DNA from: Planctomycetota bacterium
GTDB taxonomy: Bacteria; Planctomycetota; UBA1135; GCA-002748355
DNA: 64,000 nucleotides
Assembly: GCA_020638795.1 (NCBI GenBank)
Contig: JACKHW010000004.1
Span: 481,257-545,256, forward strand
Direction: 5' to 3'
Shown piece after piece: positions 45,458-52,985 of this stretch (positions within the stretch are counted from its first letter, which is position 1; each line of letters starts with the position of its first letter). Under the pieces are notes generated by a model. The model saw nothing but the letters and a program-made list of their open reading frames with translations, searched no databases and was not told where the DNA came from. Both the position numbers and the translations under genes were made by a program.

Positions 45458-47032
45458 TCAGCGCGAAGGCAGTACGATCGGTCGAATCGGGTACGCACGC
45501 AGGAGCTCGCCGAGGACCGTGAAGTAGTCCTTGCGCGCGAGTCGAATGCCATCGGGCAGAAAGGCGGATTGGGGCGCCGAACTCTCGGCAGCGCCTACGA
45601 ACAAGTCGAAAGCGAGCGCCGCGAACTCGGCTTCGAAGGCCGCCTCCCAAGAACCGGGACCGGCGAGCGGCTCACCGTATTCATCGGCGAACACCGCCCA
45701 CAGCAAGGCTCGTCCCTCGACCGCATCGCGGCCCAGAGCTCCTCGCGAGAGCGCCGCCAGCGCCGTCGAAACGCGCACCGAACCGATCACGCTGCGATCT
45801 TCGCCGGCTTCAGCCGTTCGCGATCCCTTTCGTGGATCCAGGCAAGCGACCAATACGCTGGCTGCGGCCTCTCGCGACGCACGGAGTCGCTCCACCGCTC
45901 CGGGTGACAGCGCGAACGGTGGTGCGATGATGAGGTGACGCCACAAGAGCGCTCGGTACGCCGGCGTCGTCTCTTCGGACTCCAAGCCCGCGAGCCGCTC
46001 GATGAAGCCCTCGAGAACGTCCGTCGGCGCGAGGCGCGCCGTCGCCGCGTTGAAACGCCCTCGCGTCGTCGCATCTCGCGCACCGCCTGGCCCGCGCTGC
46101 AGAAGCGAGCCGAGCGTCTGCGGAAGCTCCGTGAGCCCCGCCAAGAAGTGAGAAATGTCGAGCTGCGGCGACGCATCGATCCACGCCCTCGCTTCGGAAG
46201 CATCCTCGAGGCCGAGGCGTCCGAGCGCGAGCGACGCGAGCCGCCGCATCGTCCCCCGTTCGGCATTGTCGAGCGCCTGCATGAGGGTGTCGCGATCGCA
46301 GACTCCGGGATGTTGGATCGCATCCAGGAGCAATGCCCGCCGGGCGAGCACAACGAATGAGCCAGCTCCATCCGCGGCCGGCAGCTTCTGCTCGAGAACG
46401 GGTGCCCGCGCATCGGATGCCCGACAAAGCGCCCGCCAGAACGATATCTCGATTGCCGGCTCGCGAGTGCGTGCAAGAGCTTCGACGAGGTCTCGAGAGT
46501 GACCTCGCGCGATCAGAGCGACGCGCGCCGCGTAGCGCAGGACTTGTTCACGACGCGTGTCCACGGCGATCTGCAAGAGTGCCTGCGCGGAGACGTCGAT
46601 CCCGGCGCGGGCCGCCGACAGCGCCGCGAAAACTCGCGTCTCGACCGAGCGACGAGGCTCGAGGGCCTTGATGACGGCGGCAGAGGCACTCGCGCCTCCG
46701 CACAAACCGAGTGCGCCCGTCAGCGCCAGATCGCTGGCGTCGCGTCCACGGATACGAGCCGCGATGAGCGACCCGATCCGTGGGCCAGAACGAGCGGCGC
46801 GCGTCCACAACTCGTCACGAATTTCGACACGCCGCAGAGCATCCGACGATGGGAGCGGCTCGAGCGACGCCGCGCAGCCTTTGTCATCGAGGATCCAGGC
46901 TCGGAAGACACGAGCGTTGTCGGTGTCGTCCTGTGCGACACAGGTTCCAGCCAGGATCAGGAGGAAGCCGATACACACGTGATGCGCACCTCCACGCCGG
47001 AGGCGGCAAAGGAACCGGCTCGAAACCACCAT
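45458..47032 (-). CDS. Exported HEAT-like helical-repeat protein
   Basis: A 524-residue protein of unknown role. A signal peptide is seen in HHVCIGFLLILAGTCVAQD. The body is all alpha, with short repeats resembling HEAT/PBS units, for example MRRLASLALGRLGLEDASEAR and LRYAARVALIARGHSRD. Such exported repeat proteins often bind partners or act as scaffolds. The start is uncertain. ATG 47032 sits in a CCATGG where the divergent gene also starts; GTG 46978 would leave room for a promoter and still keep the signal peptide's hydrophobic core. It is divergent from the DUF4388 protein gene. Confidence 0.68.
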   Translation of the reverse strand: MVVSSRFLCRLRRGGAHHVCIGFLLILAGTCVAQDDTDNARVFRAWILDDKGCAASLEPLPSSDALRRVEIRDELWTRAARSGPRIGSLIAARIRGRDASDLALTGALGLCGGASASAAVIKALEPRRSVETRVFAALSAARAGIDVSAQALLQIAVDTRREQVLRYAARVALIARGHSRDLVEALARTREPAIEISFWRALCRASDARAPVLEQKLPAADGAGSFVVLARRALLLDAIQHPGVCDRDTLMQALDNAERGTMRRLASLALGRLGLEDASEARAWIDASPQLDISHFLAGLTELPQTLGSLLQRGPGGARDATTRGRFNAATARLAPTDVLEGFIERLAGLESEETTPAYRALLWRHLIIAPPFALSPGAVERLRASREAAASVLVACLDPRKGSRTAEAGEDRSVIGSVRVSTALAALSRGALGRDAVEGRALLWAVFADEYGEPLAGPGSWEAAFEAEFAALAFDLFVGAAESSAPQSAFLPDGIRLARKDYFTVLGELLRAYPIRPIVLPSR

Positions 47033-50000
47033 GGTTGACACGCGGAATATCCTCGACGACGAAGCTCTCGACTTCGTGCTGAAGGACCGGGGAAGTGCTC
47101 CGCCACCGCAGGACGAGGCCGACGACCAAGTCGCCACGATCCGCGGTAACCTCGAACAGGTCAGCCTACCCGACATCTTCCAAACGCTCACGATGTCGCG
47201 GATGGAAGGTACGCTGCGTATCACCCAGGGTTGGGAGCCAACCTACGTTCATTTCGCCGACGGCAAGGTCCGCGTCCTTCCTCCCGAGGACTTGCAGGTG
47301 CGCCGGCTCGGCAACCGGCTGGTGACGTCGGGACTCCTCGAGGCGAAGCACGTCCGACAAGCGTTTCTCGAGTCGCGCAAAGGAGGAACCTCGCTCGCCG
47401 AGATCCTCGAGGCGACCGGACGGATCGAGCGCATCCAGTTCGACGCGATTCGGCTCGCCCTCGAAGAGGACTTCCTGCTCGAGCTCTTCACGCTCAAGCG
47501 TGGCGCGTTCGCATTCTTCAAGGAGTCGTTTCCGCTCCCAGGGCTCGAAGAGCGATTCACACAATGTGTGACGTTCGAGACCGAGACGATCCTGTTCGAA
47601 ACGGCGCGGCGCTCGGACGAGTGGGTCACGATCCTCGAGTCGATCGGGGATCTCGACGAACTGTTCGTGCGGACCGGGACGAGCTTTCCGACGACCGACG
47701 ACCTCAATGGCGACCTGTACAAGCAGATCGACGGCAAGCGGACGCTACGCGACATCGCGGGTGGCATGCTCGATGCGCTGTTCGACGTCGCGAAGGCCGC
47801 CAAGTGGCTCGTCGATCACGAATGCATCGAGCGAGCTCCTGCTGCGCACCTGCTGAATCTGTCGCGGGAAGCCATCGACGAACAGCAGCTGCGCCGAGCG
47901 CTCTTCTACCTCAATCTGATCGTCGAGAGCCGACGCACGCGCCCGGATCAGCTCGAAGAAGCCTCCTCGCTCTTCGTCCAGGCCGGCGACAACAAAGCTG
48001 CTGCTGGTGTCATGCTGCGCATCGTCTCGCGCATGCAGGACCCCGAGCGTCGCATCGAACTCCTGCATCAGGCGAGGCAACTCGATGCCCTGAACATCGA
48101 CGTGCTCGAAGCCATCGTCGATGCGCTTCGCACGACGGCCGTCGCGGGCGAATCCGAGTACGACGATGCTGCGCTGAATCTCTGCGCGCTCTACATCGAT
48201 GCAGGTCGGTGGGAAGAAGCGCTCACGATCTGCGAAGAACTCGAAATCGCTCATCCGGCCGACCTGGGCCTGGCGAGCCGCAAGGCGCGCATCCTGCACG
48301 GCCTCGGTCGCCCGGAAGACGGTGTCGCTCACCTCGAACGGCTCAAGGAAGTCTATCGATACCAACGCGACATCGAATCCCTGACGAAGACGCTCGAGCA
48401 GATCCTGCGTCTCGATCCACGCAATGCGAAAGCGCGCACCGAACTCCGCTCGATCCAGGAGAGCAAGGGCGTTCGGAGGATGCGGCGCTTCGGCCTCGTC
48501 CTCGGGCTCGCGATCGCGATTCGTGTCGGTTGGGGCTTCTGGTCTCACTGGCACACGGCAGAGCGCGCCGCGCATGATCTCGCCGAATCGCGGACGCTGC
48601 TCGCGAGTGGCAAGGTCAGCGAAGCGAAAGCTCTCGCTGAATCGATCACGAGCCGGGACGTCGACGACGACGTCTTGAGTGAAGCGGTCGGAATCGTCGA
48701 ACGCGCGGATCAGCACTTCCGAACCGTGGCAGCCGAAGAACGCGCAGCCAGACTTTCTCACCTTCTCGGTGACATCCGCCAAGCCGTCAACGCGCTCGAT
48801 GAGGGCGATTGGGTGGGCGCGCTCGCGCAGTACGATTCGCTGGGGACCAAGTACGCAGGGCTGCCAGACGCCGCGTCCCAGATTCGCCAGAGCGTCGAAA
48901 CGCGCTTCAAGACCCTGGACGACGAGCTGAAGGAAGAGATCGAGAGCTTCCAAGGATCGGGTCTCGCCGACGTTCCGGCAGCCGAGAGTGCGACTGACCG
49001 CCGACGGCTCTATGCACGGATGGAGCGGTGGTTCCCGATCCAGCGGCTGACGGCTTCGCGCGAACTCATCGCCGCGATCGGTCGCAACGAAGTCAAGTCC
49101 CCTGTCGAGTTGCCGAAAGACCTGATCGACCGCATGCGTGCCTACATCACGATCGGCGATTCTCACACGAAGCGCCGCGTCGCCCTCGCGGAGCAGCTCG
49201 ACAAAGACGAGAAGACCGAAGAGCTCAATCATTCATTCGTCGCCGCACGCAAGTGCGAAGATGCGTACGACTTCGAAGGCGCCGCAAAGCTCTACGCTCA
49301 ACTCGCCGACAGCTACGTCGGATCCGAGGACACGGTCAAGGTCTTCATCGAGAAACGTGATCGCTACATGCGGATCGTGGAAGGCGTTCAACGCGTCGAG
49401 GCCGCGACCAAACTCGGTCAGCACGATGCTGCGTTGACAATTCTGAACGAGCTTCGGACGACGTGGCCGGAGATCCCGTTCGAGACGCTCCTCGCGCTGC
49501 CGTTCAAAGTCACGACATCGCCGTCGGGCGCGACGGTCTTCGACAGCACCAAGATCCTCGGGACGACGCCGTTGCTGGTCCGCTACACGCCTGGCAATCG
49601 CCTCGCCATGCGAATCGCGCTCGACGGCTTTTTCGAGGTGAAGGCACCCGAGAACGTCGAGGACGCCGGCAAGTTCGATACCGTTCTCGAAGTCAAGCCA
49701 CGCTGCGAGGGACGACTCGACGGCGCCACGACACGCCCCGGAGTCGCGACGACCGGTCGCTACGTCGGCATTGACAGGACCAACTCGGTCGTCGCCTTCG
49801 ATGGCTCGGATCTGTCCGAGGTCTGGAAGACGACGATTCGCGACGAGTCCGGCGATCTCGGGGGGATGATCAACCTCGTCAACAAGCTGGTTCTGGTCGC
49901 ACCGAGTGGCTCGGTCCGTGCGCTGTCCCCGCTCGACGGAAAACTGCTCTGGGAACGCGATCTCGGAACGCGCCTCGTGACGCCCGCGATCGCGATCGCG

Positions 50001-50672
50001 TCGGAACTCTTCGTCTTGGATCGCGCCGGAACACTACATCTGCTCGACGCGGTCACCGGCGACGAAGTCGAGACGATCGCGCTCGACCAAACGGTTCGCC
50101 ACCCGCCGCTCCAGATTGCGCGCGATCGTTTCGTCGTCCTGGACGAGGCCAGCAAACTCCGAGCCTTCGACCGTCGCGGTCAAAGCGTGTGGTCCGTCAC
50201 GGTCGATGGTGCCGGCTGGTCGGCACCGACCGTGACCAACGACACGATCCTCGTCGTCACGGGGACGCGCATCGAATCGCGCCGGCAGAGTGACGGCAGT
50301 CTCGCCTGGACCGCGGACCTCAAGACGACGCCTCGTCTCGAAACCGCATTCCACGACAAGCGCGTCGCCGTCGTCGTCGGCAATCGCGACCTCGTGATCC
50401 TCGACGAGTCGAATGGCGAGATCGTCGCGCAGCGCAAGCTTCCGGATCGGCCGAGCGCGACACCGCTCATCCTGCGCGAGGGGATCCTCGTCCCGCTCGA
50501 GAAGGGCGGAACCCTCCTCCTCGACACGGCGTCGCTGGAGGTCGTGATGATCCTCGCGAGCGACCTGACGACCGAGATCACGCCTCGAATCCTCGGGACA
50601 GACACGATCCTTCTGTCGGGTAACGACGGTCGCCTGCGCGCGTTCGATCGAGCGTTGCTGTCGAAGCGTTGA
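47031..50672 (+). CDS. DUF4388-TPR-transmembrane-PEGA-PQQ multidomain protein
   Basis: The 1213-residue protein spans the membrane. Domains in order: DUF4388 (PatA-like, about 37-150, NLEQVSLPDIFQTLTMSR, then MEGTLRITQG), found in bacterial signalling and motility regulators; a helical TPR region (about 240-475); one membrane helix (FGLVLGLAIAIRVGWGFW, about 485-503); a long coiled, charged helical region; a PEGA domain (about 823-890, SGATVFDSTKILGTTPLLVRY), which binds cell-surface components; and a PQQ-type propeller (about 895-1213, PLDGKLLWERDLGTRLV and similar repeats). So the N-terminus is cytoplasmic and the C-terminus periplasmic. Function unknown; it could couple a cytoplasmic signal to an envelope sensor. 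ATG 47031 overlaps the divergent ATG by two bases. Confidence 0.82.
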   Translation: MVDTRNILDDEALDFVLKDRGSAPPPQDEADDQVATIRGNLEQVSLPDIFQTLTMSRMEGTLRITQGWEPTYVHFADGKVRVLPPEDLQVRRLGNRLVTSGLLEAKHVRQAFLESRKGGTSLAEILEATGRIERIQFDAIRLALEEDFLLELFTLKRGAFAFFKESFPLPGLEERFTQCVTFETETILFETARRSDEWVTILESIGDLDELFVRTGTSFPTTDDLNGDLYKQIDGKRTLRDIAGGMLDALFDVAKAAKWLVDHECIERAPAAHLLNLSREAIDEQQLRRALFYLNLIVESRRTRPDQLEEASSLFVQAGDNKAAAGVMLRIVSRMQDPERRIELLHQARQLDALNIDVLEAIVDALRTTAVAGESEYDDAALNLCALYIDAGRWEEALTICEELEIAHPADLGLASRKARILHGLGRPEDGVAHLERLKEVYRYQRDIESLTKTLEQILRLDPRNAKARTELRSIQESKGVRRMRRFGLVLGLAIAIRVGWGFWSHWHTAERAAHDLAESRTLLASGKVSEAKALAESITSRDVDDDVLSEAVGIVERADQHFRTVAAEERAARLSHLLGDIRQAVNALDEGDWVGALAQYDSLGTKYAGLPDAASQIRQSVETRFKTLDDELKEEIESFQGSGLADVPAAESATDRRRLYARMERWFPIQRLTASRELIAAIGRNEVKSPVELPKDLIDRMRAYITIGDSHTKRRVALAEQLDKDEKTEELNHSFVAARKCEDAYDFEGAAKLYAQLADSYVGSEDTVKVFIEKRDRYMRIVEGVQRVEAATKLGQHDAALTILNELRTTWPEIPFETLLALPFKVTTSPSGATVFDSTKILGTTPLLVRYTPGNRLAMRIALDGFFEVKAPENVEDAGKFDTVLEVKPRCEGRLDGATTRPGVATTGRYVGIDRTNSVVAFDGSDLSEVWKTTIRDESGDLGGMINLVNKLVLVAPSGSVRALSPLDGKLLWERDLGTRLVTPAIAIASELFVLDRAGTLHLLDAVTGDEVETIALDQTVRHPPLQIARDRFVVLDEASKLRAFDRRGQSVWSVTVDGAGWSAPTVTNDTILVVTGTRIESRRQSDGSLAWTADLKTTPRLETAFHDKRVAVVVGNRDLVILDESNGEIVAQRKLPDRPSATPLILREGILVPLEKGGTLLLDTASLEVVMILASDLTTEITPRILGTDTILLSGNDGRLRAFDRALLSKR

Positions 50673-50700
50673 GTTCGTGCAACGCGTGTTGCGCGAACTC
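50671..50700 (+). terminator. 13-bp hairpin at the stop of the DUF4388 gene
   Basis: GAGTTCGTGCAAC/GTTGCGCGAACTC (12 Watson-Crick pairs plus one G-T pair) with loop GCGT starts within the TGA stop codon. There is no T tract, yet it is well placed to separate this gene from the PEP-CTERM gene. Confidence 0.55.
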
Positions 50701-50879
50701 GACGTGTTCGCGTGCACGGCGTGCGTGAGCGCATCACGGTATTGACCGCAAAAAACTCGAGTAGTCTTCGGTGACCACTCGAACTATCTGTGCGAGATCA
50801 CGGTGGTGACGCGTCCTGGCCACTCCATCCGAACGCCTTCGCGATTCCGAACGGCGTCCGCGGCCAGCGAAAGCGACTG

Positions 50880-50896
50880 TTGGCATCGCGCTTGCG
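50880..50896 (+). promoter_or_regulatory. Sigma-54 (-24/-12) promoter of the PEP-CTERM gene
   Basis: TTGGCATCGCGCTTGCG matches the sigma-54 consensus: the -24 GG and -12 GC are separated by the required 10 bp. Transcription should start near 50906, 23 bp before the ATG. RpoN with PrsK/PrsR is known to drive PEP-CTERM genes in other bacteria. Confidence 0.68.
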
Positions 50897-50928
50897 AATG
50901 CCTGCCAGTGATCCGCGAGACGACACCA

Positions 50929-51309
50929 ATGAAGCACATCAAGACGCTCCTTCTCCTCACCAGCCTGTCGGTTCTCCCCCTGACAGCTTGCAACAACGGA
51001 TCGAACGCCCTCCCCCTCGAGACGTCGCCGCGCACCACCCCGGGTGACAGCGGCGGCAGCATCTACCTCGGCGGCGGCGGAGAAAGCGGAAACGGCACAC
51101 CGGGCTACTCGGGCTCCGGCGAATACACGCACTACGTCCCCACGCAAGAGGTGCCGATCAACGGCTCCAAGACCGGTGGCGGCGGCGGCGGTGGGGCCAA
51201 CCCCGCGGTTCCCGAGCCGACGACGATGTTCTTCTTCGGCACCGGACTGGCAGGGCTCGCGCTGGTTCGGCGACGTCGGAACCGCATCGAAGTCGAATCC
51301 GAGGACTGA
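50929..51309 (+). CDS. Short PEP-CTERM protein with lipoprotein-type signal
   Basis: The 126-residue product has an N-terminal signal with a lipobox (TSLSVLPLTAC, Cys21), a Gly/Ser/Thr-rich body including a Gly-8 run, and a C-terminal PEP-CTERM tripartite tail: VPEPTT, a hydrophobic helix (MFFFGTGLAGLALV) and RRRR. PEP-CTERM tails are recognised and cut by exosortases, whose genes are not in this window. Having both a lipidation motif and this tail is odd, as one or the other normally anchors the protein. ATG 50929 is supported by the signal peptide; no good ribosome site precedes it. Role: probably extracellular matrix. Confidence 0.88.
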   Translation: MKHIKTLLLLTSLSVLPLTACNNGSNALPLETSPRTTPGDSGGSIYLGGGGESGNGTPGYSGSGEYTHYVPTQEVPINGSKTGGGGGGGANPAVPEPTTMFFFGTGLAGLALVRRRRNRIEVESED

Positions 51310-51343
51310 GCTGTCACGGCGGCGACGTGCTACGCTCGCTGCC

Positions 51344-52042
51344 ATGTCCCGCCCGCGACCGCCCGAGGATGTCCGAACCTCCGCCCGCACCCGATTCCCA
51401 TCCCGGTTCGTTCGGACACTCCTGACGTGCCCCGTTGCCCTCCTGCTCGGGTGCGCCGCGAAGTATGCTCCCCTTGCCCCGCTCGATCGAGCCCCACTCG
51501 ATGCGTTGATCGCGGACTCGAGTCCGGCTTCCATCCTCGCATTGGACGCGTACGCACACGAGCACAGCGATCCAGCGGCCGCCGCGTGGTGGACCGTGAT
51601 CCAAGAAGATGCAACACGAGACGTCGCGGTCCGCACGTGCGCGGCCGTGGCCAATGCACGTCTCGGATTCCCGCACGGCGAAGACTACTGTATTGCCGTC
51701 TTGCGCGCGGGACTGCTCTCGTCGCAGGAGAGTGACCGCAAGCACGCGATTCCGGAGACCGACAGGTTGGCGTTCGCACGAGAAATCGCGCTCGACTGGT
51801 TGCACGGACGGCTCGCCGATGCCGCAATCGTGCCGCCGCCGTTCGACGTCAACTACGGTGCTCCACAACTCGAAGCGGCGACAAAAGCGTTGGAGACCGC
51901 GTGCAAGGCGCTCGGAGCGCTACGACCCGACGCGGATGCCGCGTCCTTGTCGTCTCGCATCCCGGAAAGTGCACCACCGGGACTCGATCCGCGACACTGG
52001 CTCGCAGCGCGTGAACGATGCTTGCAGGAGTGCAGACGATGA
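51344..52042 (+). CDS. Lipoprotein of unknown function
   Basis: A 232-residue protein with an Arg-rich N-terminus and lipobox (LLTCPVALLLGCAAKY, Cys near residue 37). No domain was recognised; the body looks helical, with HEAT- or TPR-like character (AVRTCAAVANARLGF). Start ATG 51344 is 34 bp after the PEP-CTERM stop. It overlaps the next gene by ATGA, so it is translated with the TPR/thioredoxin-like protein. The name is left open. Confidence 0.7.
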   Translation: MSRPRPPEDVRTSARTRFPSRFVRTLLTCPVALLLGCAAKYAPLAPLDRAPLDALIADSSPASILALDAYAHEHSDPAAAAWWTVIQEDATRDVAVRTCAAVANARLGFPHGEDYCIAVLRAGLLSSQESDRKHAIPETDRLAFAREIALDWLHGRLADAAIVPPPFDVNYGAPQLEAATKALETACKALGALRPDADAASLSSRIPESAPPGLDPRHWLAARERCLQECRR

Positions 52043-52911
52043 ACATCGCTCTGGTCGCGACCGCGCTGCTGATGGCGACGCTCGCGCCGCAAGCACAGGA
52101 CGAACAGCGACGCGCTCTCGCCGACCTGCAGCGACTGCTCGATGATCCGCGGACGGCACTCAGTGAGAAGGAGACGCGAATCCTCTCGTTCCTCGAGCGG
52201 TTCGAAGAGGCTCCGACATCCGACCGCAGGAATCTTCTGGTGCGCCTCGCGACCATCGAACTCGCGCTTCGAAAACCGGGCGCGGCGATGCAGCACTTCC
52301 ATTCCGCCGAAGCGCTCTGCCGCATGAGCGAGAGCGAAGATTTGTACGTCCACGCACGATGCCGCCTCGGTGTCGCGCAAGCGTACGAGCTGCTCGGGAA
52401 CGAAGCCGAGGCCATTCGACGCTACGCCGCCGTCAAGGACCGCTATCGCGGACTGCAGTTCTCGCGCGACGCGGCACGTGCACTCGAACGGCTTCGAGCA
52501 TCGCGACGACTCGAGATCGGCAAGAAGGTCGAGCTACCCCGCGACACGGTCAATCTGCGAGGCGAACCGGTACGAGCTGCATCGCCGGACAGAGCGACGT
52601 TACTCATCTTCGTGCCAGCGTGGGCCGGCGAAGCCGATGAGCAGCCGGACCTTCCCGGCACACTCGCGGGACTCGACCCGAAGCTTCCATTGCGGATCGT
52701 GATCTCGTGTCCGCGCGAGGATGCACGGCGCTGGGCACAGTCCTTGGAAAAGACGCCGTACGAATCCAAGACGACCGTCCTGCGCGACCGTGTCGATCTT
52801 GCACTCGGCGTCGCCTCGTTGCCGAGTTGGGCACTCGTGGACAAGCGGGGTATCGTCCTCGAACTCAATCCGAGCCATCGGCGCTTGAAGTCGATCTTCG
52901 ACGAACACTGA
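52039..52911 (+). CDS. Exported TPR / thioredoxin-fold protein
   Basis: A 290-residue exported protein. A signal peptide (MNIALVATALLMATLAPQAQ) comes first, then TPR-like helices (about 20-155, CRLGVAQAYELLGNEAEAI) and a C-terminal AhpC/thioredoxin-like fold (about 170-285; LLIFVPAWAGEADEQPDLPG, LGVASLPSWALVDKRGIVLEL). The usual redox Cys pair after FVPAW is absent, so it is not a simple thiol oxidoreductase; it may bind or scaffold. Start ATG 52039 overlaps the lipoprotein stop. It is separated by 74 bp from the oxidoreductase gene that starts the electron-transfer cluster. Confidence 0.75.
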   Translation: MNIALVATALLMATLAPQAQDEQRRALADLQRLLDDPRTALSEKETRILSFLERFEEAPTSDRRNLLVRLATIELALRKPGAAMQHFHSAEALCRMSESEDLYVHARCRLGVAQAYELLGNEAEAIRRYAAVKDRYRGLQFSRDAARALERLRASRRLEIGKKVELPRDTVNLRGEPVRAASPDRATLLIFVPAWAGEADEQPDLPGTLAGLDPKLPLRIVISCPREDARRWAQSLEKTPYESKTTVLRDRVDLALGVASLPSWALVDKRGIVLELNPSHRRLKSIFDEH

Positions 52912-52985
52912 AAAGAGGCTCGGCGCAATGAGGTTCAGCGCGGCCTGCCGCAGGATCCGATACGTAAGGAACTTCCTGTTGCACG

